Positions 48,872 to 58,426 are shown, counted from the first letter of the stretch. The stretch is 64,000 nt of DNA from IDS-8 sp035304345 (GCA_035304345.1 DATGQE010000104.1:58923-122922); one strand, 5' to 3'. Notes: generated from the letters alone by a model not told the origin. Translations and numbers: made by a program.

Positions 48872-50755
48872 GTGGCCAGATCGCAGTTCACACTGCTCGG
48901 TGAGAGGCGCTTCGCGCCGTTCTTCGTGACCCAGTTCCTGGGCGCGTTCAACGACAACGTCTTCCGCAACGGCCTCATCATCCTGATGATCTTCCAGGGC
49001 GTCAGCATCGCGGGCCTGGAAGCCTCTTCGCTCGTCAACCTCTCCGGCGCGCTGTTCATCCTGCCCTTCTTCCTGTTTTCCGCCTTCGCGGGCCAGCTCG
49101 CGGACAAGTACGAGAAGTCGCTCCTGATCCGCCGCATCAAGCTGCTCGAGATCGTGCTCATGCTGCTCGCGGCCGCAGCGTTCATCGCCGAAAGCTGGGT
49201 CGCCCTGCTGCTGGTCCTGTTCCTCATGGGCGCGCAATCGACGCTGTTCGGCCCGGTGAAGTACGCGTACCTGCCGCAGCAACTCGACAACGCAGAGCTC
49301 ATCGGCGGCAACGCGCTGGTCGAGACGGGCACCTATCTCGCCATCATCCTCGGCCTGCTGGCGGGCGGAGTCGCCGTCGCCGCCGGCGACGGCAACCACC
49401 TGCCGCTCGCCGCGTGCCTCGTCGGCATCGCGGTGCTCGGCTACCTGGCGAGCCGCGGCATCCCGCATACCAGGGCAGCCGACCCCGATGTCGTCGTCCG
49501 CTTCTCGCCGTGGAAGGAGACGTGGCGCATCGTCGGCTACGCACGCCGCGAGCGCAGCGTGTTCCTCTCGATACTCGGCATCTCCTGGTTCTGGTTCTAC
49601 GGCTCGCTGCTCACCTTGCAGGTGCCGGCGTACACCCTCACGGTGCTGAACGGCAGCGAGGAAGTCACCACGCTCCTGCTCGTGGCGTTCGCCGTCGGCA
49701 TCGCCGCCGGCGCGCTGCTCTGCGAGAAGCTGTCCGGCCGCCGCGTCGAGCTGGGCCTCGTACCGTTCGGCTCGCTCGGCCTGAGCCTGTTCGCGGTCGA
49801 CCTGTACTTCGCCCAGCCGGCTGCACACCCGGAAGCGGCGGCGACGGTCGGCGCGTTCCTGTCGCGTCCCGCGAGCTTCCGGGTGCTGCTCGACGTCGTG
49901 CTGCTGGGTGCGTTCGGCGGGTTCTACAGCGTGCCGCTGTACGCCCTCGTACAGGAACGTGCGGATGCCGCGAGGCTCTCGCGCATCGTCGCGGCGAACA
50001 ACATCCTCAACGCGCTGTTCATGGTGGCGGCGGCGCTTCTCGCCATCGGCCTGCTGCAGGCCGGGTTGACGATTCCGCAGCTTTTCCTGGTGCTCGCCCT
50101 GCTGAACGCCGCCGTCGCGGTCTACATCTACACCCTGCTGCCCGAGTTCCTGATCCGCTTCCTGGTGTGGATGATCGTCAACCTGTTGTACCGCATTCGC
50201 GCCGTGGGGCTCGAGCACGTACCGCGCGAGGGCCCTGCCCTGCTGGTCTGCAACCACGTGAGCTACGTCGATGCGCTGATCGTCGGCGGGATGATCCGCC
50301 GCCCCGTGCGTTTCGTGATGTACCACCGCATCTTCGACATCCCCCTGCTCAGGCTCCTGTTCAGCACGGCCAAGGCGATACCGATTGCACCGGCCCGCGA
50401 AAACGAGAAGCTGCTCGAGGAAGCGTTCGAGCGCATCGACGGCGAGCTCGCCGCCGGCAATCTCGTGTGCGTGTTTCCGGAAGGGGCGATCACGCGCGAC
50501 GGCGAGATCCAGGCGTTTCGTCCCGGCGTCGAGACGATCATCTCACGAAGGCCGGTGCCGGTGATCCCGATGGCACTGGCCGGGCTATGGGGCAGCTGGT
50601 TCAGTCGCAGCGAGCGGCCCGACGAGCTCAGGCGCCTCCCCGGCCGCCTGTTCTCGCGCGTGGACCTGCGGATCGGGGAGCCCGTGCCGGCCCGCGATGC
50701 CTCCGCCGCGAGCCTCGAGCTGCTCGTCAGGACCCTGCGCGGCGACGACCGCTGA
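48872..50755 (+). CDS. MFS transporter fused to PlsC-type acyltransferase (LplT-Aas-like, no ligase domain)
   Basis: A 627-residue protein. Residues 1-410 form an MFS transporter with about 12 helices of the LplT type (FAPFFVTQFLGAFNDNVFRNG is the family start). Residues 430-620 form a PlsC acyltransferase with the HX4D motif NHVSYVDALIVGG and the FPEGAITRDGEI motif. Lysophospholipid import plus re-acylation is the likely job. Many relatives carry a third AMP-ligase domain; here the protein ends after PlsC. GTG start. The last 171 bases overlap the convergent AAA-WD40 gene. Confidence 0.87.
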   Translation: MARSQFTLLGERRFAPFFVTQFLGAFNDNVFRNGLIILMIFQGVSIAGLEASSLVNLSGALFILPFFLFSAFAGQLADKYEKSLLIRRIKLLEIVLMLLAAAAFIAESWVALLLVLFLMGAQSTLFGPVKYAYLPQQLDNAELIGGNALVETGTYLAIILGLLAGGVAVAAGDGNHLPLAACLVGIAVLGYLASRGIPHTRAADPDVVVRFSPWKETWRIVGYARRERSVFLSILGISWFWFYGSLLTLQVPAYTLTVLNGSEEVTTLLLVAFAVGIAAGALLCEKLSGRRVELGLVPFGSLGLSLFAVDLYFAQPAAHPEAAATVGAFLSRPASFRVLLDVVLLGAFGGFYSVPLYALVQERADAARLSRIVAANNILNALFMVAAALLAIGLLQAGLTIPQLFLVLALLNAAVAVYIYTLLPEFLIRFLVWMIVNLLYRIRAVGLEHVPREGPALLVCNHVSYVDALIVGGMIRRPVRFVMYHRIFDIPLLRLLFSTAKAIPIAPARENEKLLEEAFERIDGELAAGNLVCVFPEGAITRDGEIQAFRPGVETIISRRPVPVIPMALAGLWGSWFSRSERPDELRRLPGRLFSRVDLRIGEPVPARDASAASLELLVRTLRGDDR

Positions 50756-53700
50756 GCTCCGCCCCGCTCCCTGGACCGCCTGGGCGGCGCGCTCCTGCCG
50801 GCGCGACGACCGGCCTTCGGCCGTCCGCGGCGCGCGCTCCGGCAGCGCCAGCCTGCGGCGCCAGTCCCGCAGCAAGTCCTCGCGCGTGCCGAACAGCGTA
50901 GGCCCGCTCGCGTAATGGAAATCGAACACGGCGACCTCCGCGAAGCCGGCATCGCGCGTCAGCAGCATGACGCGATTCCCGGCGCCGTTGCCGCCCTGTG
51001 TTTCTTCTCCCGCGACCGGGCTTCCCTGCTCGAACACCAGGCGCGAGCCGGGCAGCGGCTTCGGCGCGGGCATGGCATCGAGCCACACGAGCCCCCGCGG
51101 CGACAAGCTGGCGCGATGGATCCAGCGACCGGTACGGAACAGCGCACGCGACTCGTTGGGGCTGAACGCGATGTCGCTCACCGGGCTCGGGAGCTGCAGC
51201 ACCGACGTCCCGATGCGTCCGTTGCGCAGATCGAGCAGGAGGCCGCGGTTCATCGCGTCGACGATGACCAGCAACTGGCGCGCCGGCGACACCTCGAGCT
51301 CCCGCAGGCCCGAAGAGCCTGCCCACACGTTGCGAACGTTCCAGGAACCGGTGCGGTCGGGCTCCAGCATCCGGAGGGTGCCGCTCGCGGAGCCGATGAA
51401 GAGCTGGTCGTCCGCGGCGAACGCGATGCTCGTGTGCGGCTCGCCGAGCTCGATGTCGGCCAAGACCTGCCCGTCGGCCACGTCCATGACGCGGATGCGG
51501 CGGCCGCCGAGCAGCGCGAGGCGCCGTGACGACGGGGAAAACGCCATGCGGTCGACCGTGCTCGCCGACACGCCGCTGCTCGACGGGCGCGGCAGCCCGC
51601 TCGCGGCATCCCAGAGGAGCACGGTTCCCGCGGTGTCGACGCTCGCGACCACGCCGCCGTCCGGACTGAAGACCAGGTCGGCGATCGGGCTGCGGTGACC
51701 CAAAAAGCTCAGCTCGTCGGCGGCTTCGGCGAGCTCCTCCTCGGACGCATTCACGTGCAGCACGTGCACGTGGCCCGCGGTGTCGCCGATGGCGAGACGC
51801 TCGCCGGTGGGGCTCAGGGTGCTGACGAGGTCGCCGGACTGGCGCCACAGCGCGTGGCCACTGTCCCCGTCCCCGCTCGGGGCCGGCACCGCCACGGCCG
51901 CCACCGGCACCTGCCAGACGCGCGAGCGGCCGAGGGTCTCGGCCGTCACGACGATCTGCTCGTCCTGGCTGAACGCGAGGAGCTGGGCCGACGGCTGGTG
52001 ATGACCGGCGCCGAGCGCGGGCCCGTTCAGCGCCCCGTCGTCGCTGCGGTACACCTGGAACCCGTAGCGTTCGTTGCCGGCGATCACCTTGTCGCCGGAC
52101 GGCGAGAACGCGAGCTGCCAGCGGCCGGGACCGCGGTCGATCACCAGTGGCTCCTGCGGCCGGTCTGTGCGCCAGATGGAAATGCCCGCGTTGCCGTGCA
52201 CGACGCCGAGCGTGTCGCCGTCGGCCGAGAGCCGGATGTCGCTCGGCTGGGCGAACGCGTCGATCTGCGCCAGCATGCGGCGCTCGCGCAATTGCCACAC
52301 GCGCACCGTGCGGTCGTAATCGGAGACCGCGAGATGGTTGCCGCTCGCGTCGATCGCGACGTGGGCCAGGCCGCCCGGCATCGCGAGGCGCGCGACGATG
52401 CGGCGCTCGGCAACCGACCAGAGCTCGAAGCCGGTGCCCGATCCCTCGTGGCGCCAGGTGAGGACGTGCCCGCCGTCCGCGCTCAGGAGGAAACCCGCCG
52501 CGGCCTCGCCCAGCTCCAGCGAACCGAACCGCGTGCCGTCCGCGGTGCGCCACAGGTTCACCGTGTTCTGGGCCACCGTCATCAGGTACTCGGCGTCGCC
52601 GGACAGGCCGAGCACGCGCTCGGCGGCCGGCACCGCGATCGTGCGCGCCGGCTGCCCGCTCGCGAGATCCCACAACCGCGCGCTGTCGCTGCGGGTCGCG
52701 CGGGCGATGGCATAGCGGCCGCCGGGCGAGAACCAGACGTCGTCGGAGACGCGCGCTTCCGGGTCCGGGATGGCGAGCCCGCGATCGAGCGCCTCGCCGA
52801 CGGCACGGCCGTTCAGCCTGAGCTGCCAGCCGTCGAGCTGGCCGCTCATGCCGGTCGCCTCGTCGCGCAGGGACAGGGTCCAGGTGCCCGCGACCGGCTC
52901 GCCGCGCATCGCCGAGAGGGCGTCTGTCGGGAAGCTCGCCGCCCGTCCCGCGAGCGGCACGCGGTCCTCGAACGCGAGCTCCACCGTGCGGCCGGACGGC
53001 GCGATCAGCTTCATGCGCACGTCGTCGGGGCGCGGGTGCGTGATCGAGAGCTCGAGCTCGATCGACTGCACGCGCCCTCCCTGCTCGACCTGGGCCCGTC
53101 GCACGAGCGGCGTGACTTCGAGCGCCGTCAGCGACCATGGCGCCCGCGGCCGGAGCATGCCGCCGGAGAGCGACCATTGCCTCACGTTCGCGCCTTCGGC
53201 GAACGTAAGGAGCAAGTTGCCCGGATCGAACAGCACCGTGTCCGCCGTCTGCGGCGGGATCGTGCCCAGCAGGTTGGGATAGTCGTCGCCGATCAGGCGG
53301 GCCGCGCGCCTGCGGCGCTCCGGCGTGGGCACGACCAGCGCTTCGAGCGCGGCATTGAGCGCCTGGTCGCGCTGCTCGACCTGCAGCGCGCGGGCGACCT
53401 GGTGGTCCCAGAACCCGGCGAGCATCTCGTCCGCGAACGCCGTCGCGTCGGGCAGCCGGCGCGCGTAGCGGTCGATCTCCTGCATCGTGTCGACGTCCGA
53501 TGCATGGGCCGCGCGCAGCTCGAGCTGGTTGCGGAACAGGCGCTCGGCGGAATCGGCATGGCCGGGGAAGGAACGCAGGTTGACGTAGGCGTCGTACACC
53601 TCCTCGAGCGGCAGCACCGGCGAGGACAGCACCTCCGTGTACGGCCGTGGCAGCATCTGGGTGTACCAGAACGGCACGGCGGTGACGGCGAGCAGGACCA

Positions 53701-54856
53701 GCGCGGCCAGTGCCGGGCCGCGCCAGTGCAGCGGCAGGTTCTCGTTGGCCCAGCGCGCCGTGAACACGGCACGGTACAGGCGGTTGCGGACCTTGAGCCG
53801 GCCGTGCTCGTCCTTCACGACGAGCCCCACCGACATCAGGATGCGCTGGTGGCGCGACTCGGGGTCGTACTCGACCTCGATTCCCTTGCGCAGGCGCCCG
53901 TAGAGGTTGAGCAGGGCCTCTGCGTTCTTGCGGTCGCCGGTGATGCGGCGGTGGATGTAGCTCATGTGCGGCTCGCTGTGCAGCGCCGCCCGGCCGGCGA
54001 GCTTCTGCAATGCGATCCGGTCCACGTGCTCCTTGATGTTGCCGGAGATCCGTTCCCGCGCGATGGCACGCGCGAGCTTCTGGCTGAGGTACGGGTGACC
54101 GCCCGTGCAGTAGTACACCCGGTCGAGCGCGATGGCCGCGTCGCAGGGCGGCAGGTTGAGCTCCGCCGCGAACACCTCCAGGTCGTCGCGCGTGAAGTCC
54201 TCGAGCTCGATGGGCTGGGAGATCTCGAACGGCGATTCGTCGGGGTTCTCGACCAGGCTCTGCGGGTCGCATTCGCCGACGAGCACGAACGTGAGCCGCT
54301 GGAACTCGGGCTCGGTGATGCGCGAGTTCCACGCCGCGCGGATGCTGGCCAGCACGTGCCGGGTGAACGGTTTGTCCTGCACGCACTGGATCTCGTCCAC
54401 GAACACGACGATCCGTTCCTCGATGTGCTGCAGGATCACCTCGCTGAAGAGCTCGACCAGGCGCTGCCGGTTGCTGAGTATCGACTTGTCCTGCCACCAC
54501 TCCTGCAGGTCGATCTTGAGCCGGAGCTGGCGCAGGAGGCGGTAAGCGATGCTGTAGTACCAGCGGCCGGAGTCATTGCCGCCGTCGCGCTCGCTGATCT
54601 GCGCCAGGTCGAGGACGGCCACGCGAAGACCGTTCGCCTGCAGGCGCGCGGAAGTGGCGGCGACGAGGCTCGATTTGCCGCTGCGGTTGGGCGCGATGAC
54701 GTGCGCGAAGCGGCCGGCGACGACCGCCTCGTAGAGCGCGCGGTCCGCAGCGCGCCGCACGTAGCCGGGGCGAACGGCGTGCAACGGCGTCGCGACCGTG
54801 AAGAACTCGCCGGTGGAATCGGTGTCCAGGCTGAACTGTCCGGAGCGATCGGTCAT
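50585..54856 (-). CDS. AAA_35-type ATPase, transmembrane helix, P-domain and WD40 propeller protein
   Basis: A 1,423-residue protein. Residues about 25-330 form an AAA-like ATPase: Walker A APNRSGKSS, Walker B RIVVFVDEIQ, and GGHPYLSQKLARAIA. Residues about 385-405 form one membrane helix (ALAALVLLAVTAVPFWYTQM). Around 600-700 is a proprotein-convertase-type P domain (SIELELSITHPRPDDVRMKL, GTWTLSLRDEATGMSGQLDG). From about 715 to 1340 are many WD40-like blades (SDDVWFSPGGRYAIARATRS, ADLVFSPDGGVVASVDTAGT). The last 80 residues are low complexity and antisense to the acyltransferase gene. ATP-switch signalling with an extracytoplasmic or cytoplasmic sensor is suggested; function unknown. ATG 54854-54856. 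Confidence 0.8.
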   Translation of the reverse strand: MTDRSGQFSLDTDSTGEFFTVATPLHAVRPGYVRRAADRALYEAVVAGRFAHVIAPNRSGKSSLVAATSARLQANGLRVAVLDLAQISERDGGNDSGRWYYSIAYRLLRQLRLKIDLQEWWQDKSILSNRQRLVELFSEVILQHIEERIVVFVDEIQCVQDKPFTRHVLASIRAAWNSRITEPEFQRLTFVLVGECDPQSLVENPDESPFEISQPIELEDFTRDDLEVFAAELNLPPCDAAIALDRVYYCTGGHPYLSQKLARAIARERISGNIKEHVDRIALQKLAGRAALHSEPHMSYIHRRITGDRKNAEALLNLYGRLRKGIEVEYDPESRHQRILMSVGLVVKDEHGRLKVRNRLYRAVFTARWANENLPLHWRGPALAALVLLAVTAVPFWYTQMLPRPYTEVLSSPVLPLEEVYDAYVNLRSFPGHADSAERLFRNQLELRAAHASDVDTMQEIDRYARRLPDATAFADEMLAGFWDHQVARALQVEQRDQALNAALEALVVPTPERRRRAARLIGDDYPNLLGTIPPQTADTVLFDPGNLLLTFAEGANVRQWSLSGGMLRPRAPWSLTALEVTPLVRRAQVEQGGRVQSIELELSITHPRPDDVRMKLIAPSGRTVELAFEDRVPLAGRAASFPTDALSAMRGEPVAGTWTLSLRDEATGMSGQLDGWQLRLNGRAVGEALDRGLAIPDPEARVSDDVWFSPGGRYAIARATRSDSARLWDLASGQPARTIAVPAAERVLGLSGDAEYLMTVAQNTVNLWRTADGTRFGSLELGEAAAGFLLSADGGHVLTWRHEGSGTGFELWSVAERRIVARLAMPGGLAHVAIDASGNHLAVSDYDRTVRVWQLRERRMLAQIDAFAQPSDIRLSADGDTLGVVHGNAGISIWRTDRPQEPLVIDRGPGRWQLAFSPSGDKVIAGNERYGFQVYRSDDGALNGPALGAGHHQPSAQLLAFSQDEQIVVTAETLGRSRVWQVPVAAVAVPAPSGDGDSGHALWRQSGDLVSTLSPTGERLAIGDTAGHVHVLHVNASEEELAEAADELSFLGHRSPIADLVFSPDGGVVASVDTAGTVLLWDAASGLPRPSSSGVSASTVDRMAFSPSSRRLALLGGRRIRVMDVADGQVLADIELGEPHTSIAFAADDQLFIGSASGTLRMLEPDRTGSWNVRNVWAGSSGLRELEVSPARQLLVIVDAMNRGLLLDLRNGRIGTSVLQLPSPVSDIAFSPNESRALFRTGRWIHRASLSPRGLVWLDAMPAPKPLPGSRLVFEQGSPVAGEETQGGNGAGNRVMLLTRDAGFAEVAVFDFHYASGPTLFGTREDLLRDWRRRLALPERAPRTAEGRSSRRQERAAQAVQGAGRSSAVVAAQGPDEQLEARGGGIAGRHGLPDPQVHAREQAAGEAPELVGPLAATEPAAP

Positions 54857-54974
54857 TCGGCAGCTCGTTGGGTATAGTGCTCGTTCCGCCGCTCGACCGC
54901 CGGCCGTGTCTTCCGGCCGCCGGACGGCCCTACATTGAGACGCGTGATTGCCCCGAATGCAAGCCGGACCGCCC

Positions 54975-55610
54975 ATGTTGTTGAAAAAAGACATGTTCGG
55001 TCAGGTGTTTTTGCGCACCGGAGACGGTGACCCGGTGGTGGTACGCGAGCTCGGGAGCGCGCGCCGGTGGGCCCGGCCCGTGGCGCGCCGGCTGCTCGCA
55101 CGGGAGGCCCGGGCGCTCGCCGCGCTGGACGGGATCGAGGGCGTGCCGCGCCTGCTGCGCGCCGGCCCGGACCGCCTGGAGCGGAGCTGGATCGAGGGCC
55201 GGCCCATGCACCACGCGCGGCCGCAGGACCCCGGGTATTTCCGCCGGGCGAAGCGCCTCCTGCAGCGCCTGCACCGTGCCGGCGTCGTGCACAACGACCT
55301 GGCGAAGGAGCCCAACTGGATCGTCACACCGTCGCTCGAGCCCGCGCTCATCGATTTCCAGCTCGCCTGGCACACGCGGCGCCGTGGCCGCCTGTTCCGG
55401 TTGCTGGCGCGCGAGGACCTGAGGCACCTGCTCAAGCACAAGCGGACCTACTGCCCGCAGCAGCTCACGCAGCGCGAACGGCGCATCCTCGAAACGCCGG
55501 GGCTGCCCTCGCGCCTGTGGATGGCGAGCGGCAAGCGCGTCTACCGGCTCATCACCCGCCGCCTGCTCGGCTGGGCCGACCGCGAAGGCGCCGGCGACCG
55601 TAGCCTGTAG
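54975..55610 (+). CDS. RIO-like / lipopolysaccharide-kinase-fold protein kinase
   Basis: A 211-residue small kinase-fold protein. The catalytic loop HNDLAKEPNWIV and the metal aspartate in ALIDFQLAW are intact, but the glycine-rich loop is minimal, as in RIO and Kdo-kinase families. LAREDLRHLLKHKRTYCPQQ, LPSRLWMASGKRVYR and LLGWADREG are strongly conserved in related gammaproteobacterial proteins of unknown substrate. Divergent from the AAA-WD40 gene. Upstream in-frame ATG (54957) and TTG codons exist; the chosen start fits relatives. The stop TAG lies inside a REP-like palindrome. Confidence 0.78.
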   Translation: MLLKKDMFGQVFLRTGDGDPVVVRELGSARRWARPVARRLLAREARALAALDGIEGVPRLLRAGPDRLERSWIEGRPMHHARPQDPGYFRRAKRLLQRLHRAGVVHNDLAKEPNWIVTPSLEPALIDFQLAWHTRRRGRLFRLLAREDLRHLLKHKRTYCPQQLTQRERRILETPGLPSRLWMASGKRVYRLITRRLLGWADREGAGDRSL

Positions 55611-55630
55611 GAGCCGCCCCGCGCGCGACC
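55606..55630 (+). repeat. REP-like palindrome containing the kinase stop codon
   Basis: CTGTAGGAGCCGCCCCGCGC then GCGACC; the TAG of the GTAG head is the stop of the RIO-like kinase gene. Confidence 0.6.
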
Positions 55631-55645
55631 GGAAGCCGCCCCTAA

Positions 55646-55732
55646 GCATCGTTCACGCATGGCCCGGAAGCGCACCGCGGAGCCGTGACCGGCGGAGCCA
55701 GGCCACGAAACCTCAACGTGCGTGAACGATGC
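55646..55732. repeat. Element with terminal inverted repeats, copy E (short form)
   Basis: About 87 bp with perfect 14-bp ends GCATCGTTCACGCA and TGCGTGAACGATGC. The interior GGCCCGGAAGCG, CCGCGGAGCCGTGACCGG matches the left arm of copy D. It occupies part of the 308-bp gap between the kinase and the next small gene; the rest (55733-55880) has no gene. Confidence 0.7.
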
Positions 55733-55884
55733 GATGTCGGAGGCCGGTGCCACAGCCACATGCAGCGGGCAATCGACGTAGCAGTCGCGTTCGGTTCGCG
55801 CTCCCACCGGGGTAGCAGCACGCGCATTCCGGGCGGCGGCAGTGCGGGCTCCTGCGCAGGGGCGTTCCGGCGGCGGCGGCGGGA

Positions 55885-55890
55885 TATAAT
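55885..55890 (+). promoter_or_regulatory. Possible -10 box
   Basis: A perfect TATAAT about 29 bases before the GTG start of the following small gene, in very GC-rich DNA. No convincing -35 hexamer is seen at 16-18 bp. Confidence 0.35.
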
Positions 55891-55918
55891 GCGCGGCCAG
55901 CAAGGGAGTGAGATCGCC

Positions 55919-56167
55919 GTGGACTTCGTACATCGCCACAACCTCGTCGACCCGGACTCGGTGCCCCAGGAGCGCCGCTACGGCATCCGCGTCACGCTGC
56001 CGCCGAACGACACCTTCAGCCGGCTGCTCGGCTCCGACTGGGAGCAGGTGCACTGGTACGCCACGCGGGAGGAGCGCGACGAGGCGTTCCGGCGCATGGC
56101 GATCCGCCACGGCTACTATCGCAAGACCGACACGCCCACGCAGGTGCTCGAAAAGATCGAGCGTTGA
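55919..56167 (+). CDS. Small conserved protein of unknown function
   Basis: An 82-residue protein, no signal peptide. The sequence YGIRVTLPPNDTFSRLLGSD, then WEQVHWYATREERDEAFRRM and HGYYRKTDTPTQVLEKIE, is ordered and looks like a small alpha/beta domain; I do not know its role. The GTG at 55919 has GGGAG 10 bases upstream; a frame-open ATG at 55890 is possible but overlaps the putative -10 box. It converges with the patatin gene. Confidence 0.65.
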   Translation: MDFVHRHNLVDPDSVPQERRYGIRVTLPPNDTFSRLLGSDWEQVHWYATREERDEAFRRMAIRHGYYRKTDTPTQVLEKIER

Positions 56168-56197
56168 TGCGGCCTTGATGCCGGCGGTCGTGCCGCG

Positions 56198-58426
56198 CTA
56201 ACGCGGCAACGCGCCCAGGAACAGGTAGAAGCTCGTATCGCCGTCCTCCCCGACGCCGGCGCCGAGGAACAGCGGGCCGAAGTACGTGTCGTAGCCGGCG
56301 AACACGCTGCCGTTGAAGAGCAGCGAGCCCGTGGAGATGTCCGAGCGCGAGCGCCACACGTTGCCGGCTTCGAGCGAGGCGCCGAGGTACAGGGGGATGT
56401 TGAACAGCCCGCCGCCGGTCTCCCCGGAACGCCGGTAGTACACGAGCCGCGTCAGCCCGGCATGCGGGCCGCTGATCTCGCCCCTTTCGAGCCCGGACAA
56501 CCTGAGGAACCCGCCGAGCGGGAAGAAGTTCTGGATCAGGTCGTCGGAGCGGATCGTCGTCGCGAAATCCAGTCCGAGCTGGAACGAGTGGCGGCCCCGG
56601 GTCCACACGTTGGACCACGTCGCTTCGACCGTGTCGAAGTTGCCGTCGGCGCCGAAGCCCGGGCGGGACAGCGTATAGCGCGCGTCCAGGCGCATGCCGG
56701 AATGCGGTATGTCCGCATCGTCCAGCGTATCGATGCCGAATGCCGCGTACGCTCCCCCGGAGTTGAAGTGGATGTTCGGGATCGAAGGGTCGCCGACCTT
56801 GACCCGCGCATTGCCCGTGCCGCGGAACACGCCGACGCGGGCCTCGCCCCAGCGCCCGAGCTCGCGGCCGACGTCGAGCGCGGCCTCGGCGCTGCTGACG
56901 CGGAAGCGGGCGACACTCTCGCCGTTGGTGAACGCGTTGAAATTGGTCTGCTCCAGGTCGATACGCGGCGCGACGAACCAGCGCGTGTCGTAGCTCACCG
57001 GCTGGTAGAACTCCGAGGTGAGCAACGGCTCCGTGCCGAGCTGCACGTCCGTGCGCCATTCGGCACCGAGCGCGTTGACGCCGATGCGCGTGTACCGCCC
57101 GGACACGTTGAACGCCGTAAACCCTTCGAAGTCGTCCTCGACGGACATGCCGAACTGCAGGATGTTCGGGCCCCAGCTCTTCGGCCGGGTGTGAAACTCG
57201 ACACCCTGCTCACCGTCCTCCCAGACGAAGCGATAGCCGACCTGTGAGTAGAGATCGAGCCCGTACAGGCGCGCAGCGTCTTCCGCGAGGTCGCGGCTGG
57301 TGACGGGCTTGCCGGGCTCGGTCTTGAGCCGCGACTCGAGCACCTTTGCGGACAGCGGGCCCTCGTCCAGCACGCGCACGAAATCGAAGGTGTAGACCGG
57401 TTCGCGCGGCACCTCGAGGCCGGCCTTGTATTCGCGCCAGGCGCCTTCGTCCAGCGACAGCTCCGAGAGCCGGTCGGCGAGCGCCGCCGTCGCGACCGCT
57501 CCCGGCTCCACGGCCTGCGTGATCTCGGCGAAATTCGTGGAACCGAAGTTGCCGAGCTCCGGGCGGATGAGGATGTCGTTGTCGTCCAGGCTTTCGAGCT
57601 GCCTCTGCGTCTCCTTGCGGATGAGGATCGTCAGCATCTGCGCCGTGATGCCGAGCGCGGAATCGAGCTGCTCGGCGCGATACAGGGGGAACTCGACGTC
57701 GACGGCGATGATCACGTCGACGTCCATCGCCTTCATCGCCTGCACGGGCACGTTGCCGGCCAGCCCGCCGTCCACCAGCGGCCGCCCGTCGATGATCACG
57801 GGCGCGAAGATGCCGGGAGCCGACATGCTGGCCCGCATCGCGAGCGTCAGGTCGCCTTCCGACATGACGACGGCCTCTCCGGTTTCGATGTCCGACGCAA
57901 CGGCACGGAAGGGAATCGGCAGATCGTCGAAATCGGTGACGTGCGCGACCTGCGTGGTCAGGCTGCGCAGTATGAGCCCGAGCTTCTGCCCCTGGATCAG
58001 GCCGAGCGGAAGCTGCAGGCGGCCCTGGTTGAGTCCGAGCTCGAAGTCGATCGGGAACTCGACGTCGTCCTGCTTGCGCCGGTAAGTGAGATCCTCGCGG
58101 CGGGCGTTGTCCTGGAACGCGTCGGCCCAGTCGAGCGATTCGATCACGTTCTCCAGCTCCGCGGGGGAGATGCCTGCCGCGTAAAGCCCGCCGACGACCG
58201 CCCCCATGCTCGTGCCGGCAATCGCGTCGATCGGCACGCGCAGCCGTTCGAGCTCGCGCAAGACGCCGATGTGGGCGGCTCCGCGTGCGCCGCCGCCGCC
58301 CAGCACCAGCCCTATCCGCGGGCGCTCGCCGCGTTCCGGGACGGGTATTTCCGCGGCCGTCGCGAGCGCAGGCACGAGCGCGGCCAGCAGCAGTACGATG
58401 AAAGTTCGAGCGCGTCGCATGATCAT
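56198..58426 (-). CDS. Patatin-like phospholipase with POTRA and outer-membrane barrel (PlpD type, type Vd)
   Basis: A 742-residue exported protein (signal peptide ending VPALATAAE). Residues about 35-230 are a patatin phospholipase with oxyanion motif GGGGARGAAH, nucleophile GTSMGAVVG and the catalytic aspartate in VDGGLAGNVP. Residues about 320-400 resemble a POTRA domain (YTFDFVRVLDEGPLSAKVLE). The C-terminal 340 residues are a BamA/FhaC-type barrel ending in FYLFLGALPR. Type Vd proteins present or release the lipase at the cell surface. Two close in-frame ATGs (58426, 58420) are equivalent. Confidence 0.9.
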   Translation of the reverse strand: MIMRRARTFIVLLLAALVPALATAAEIPVPERGERPRIGLVLGGGGARGAAHIGVLRELERLRVPIDAIAGTSMGAVVGGLYAAGISPAELENVIESLDWADAFQDNARREDLTYRRKQDDVEFPIDFELGLNQGRLQLPLGLIQGQKLGLILRSLTTQVAHVTDFDDLPIPFRAVASDIETGEAVVMSEGDLTLAMRASMSAPGIFAPVIIDGRPLVDGGLAGNVPVQAMKAMDVDVIIAVDVEFPLYRAEQLDSALGITAQMLTILIRKETQRQLESLDDNDILIRPELGNFGSTNFAEITQAVEPGAVATAALADRLSELSLDEGAWREYKAGLEVPREPVYTFDFVRVLDEGPLSAKVLESRLKTEPGKPVTSRDLAEDAARLYGLDLYSQVGYRFVWEDGEQGVEFHTRPKSWGPNILQFGMSVEDDFEGFTAFNVSGRYTRIGVNALGAEWRTDVQLGTEPLLTSEFYQPVSYDTRWFVAPRIDLEQTNFNAFTNGESVARFRVSSAEAALDVGRELGRWGEARVGVFRGTGNARVKVGDPSIPNIHFNSGGAYAAFGIDTLDDADIPHSGMRLDARYTLSRPGFGADGNFDTVEATWSNVWTRGRHSFQLGLDFATTIRSDDLIQNFFPLGGFLRLSGLERGEISGPHAGLTRLVYYRRSGETGGGLFNIPLYLGASLEAGNVWRSRSDISTGSLLFNGSVFAGYDTYFGPLFLGAGVGEDGDTSFYLFLGALPR

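Noticed and set aside
54500..54994. Longer N terminus (46 residues) for the AAA-WD40 protein
   Set aside because: The extension overlaps the divergent kinase gene start and has no conserved sequence; ATG 54854-54856 starts ordered sequence.
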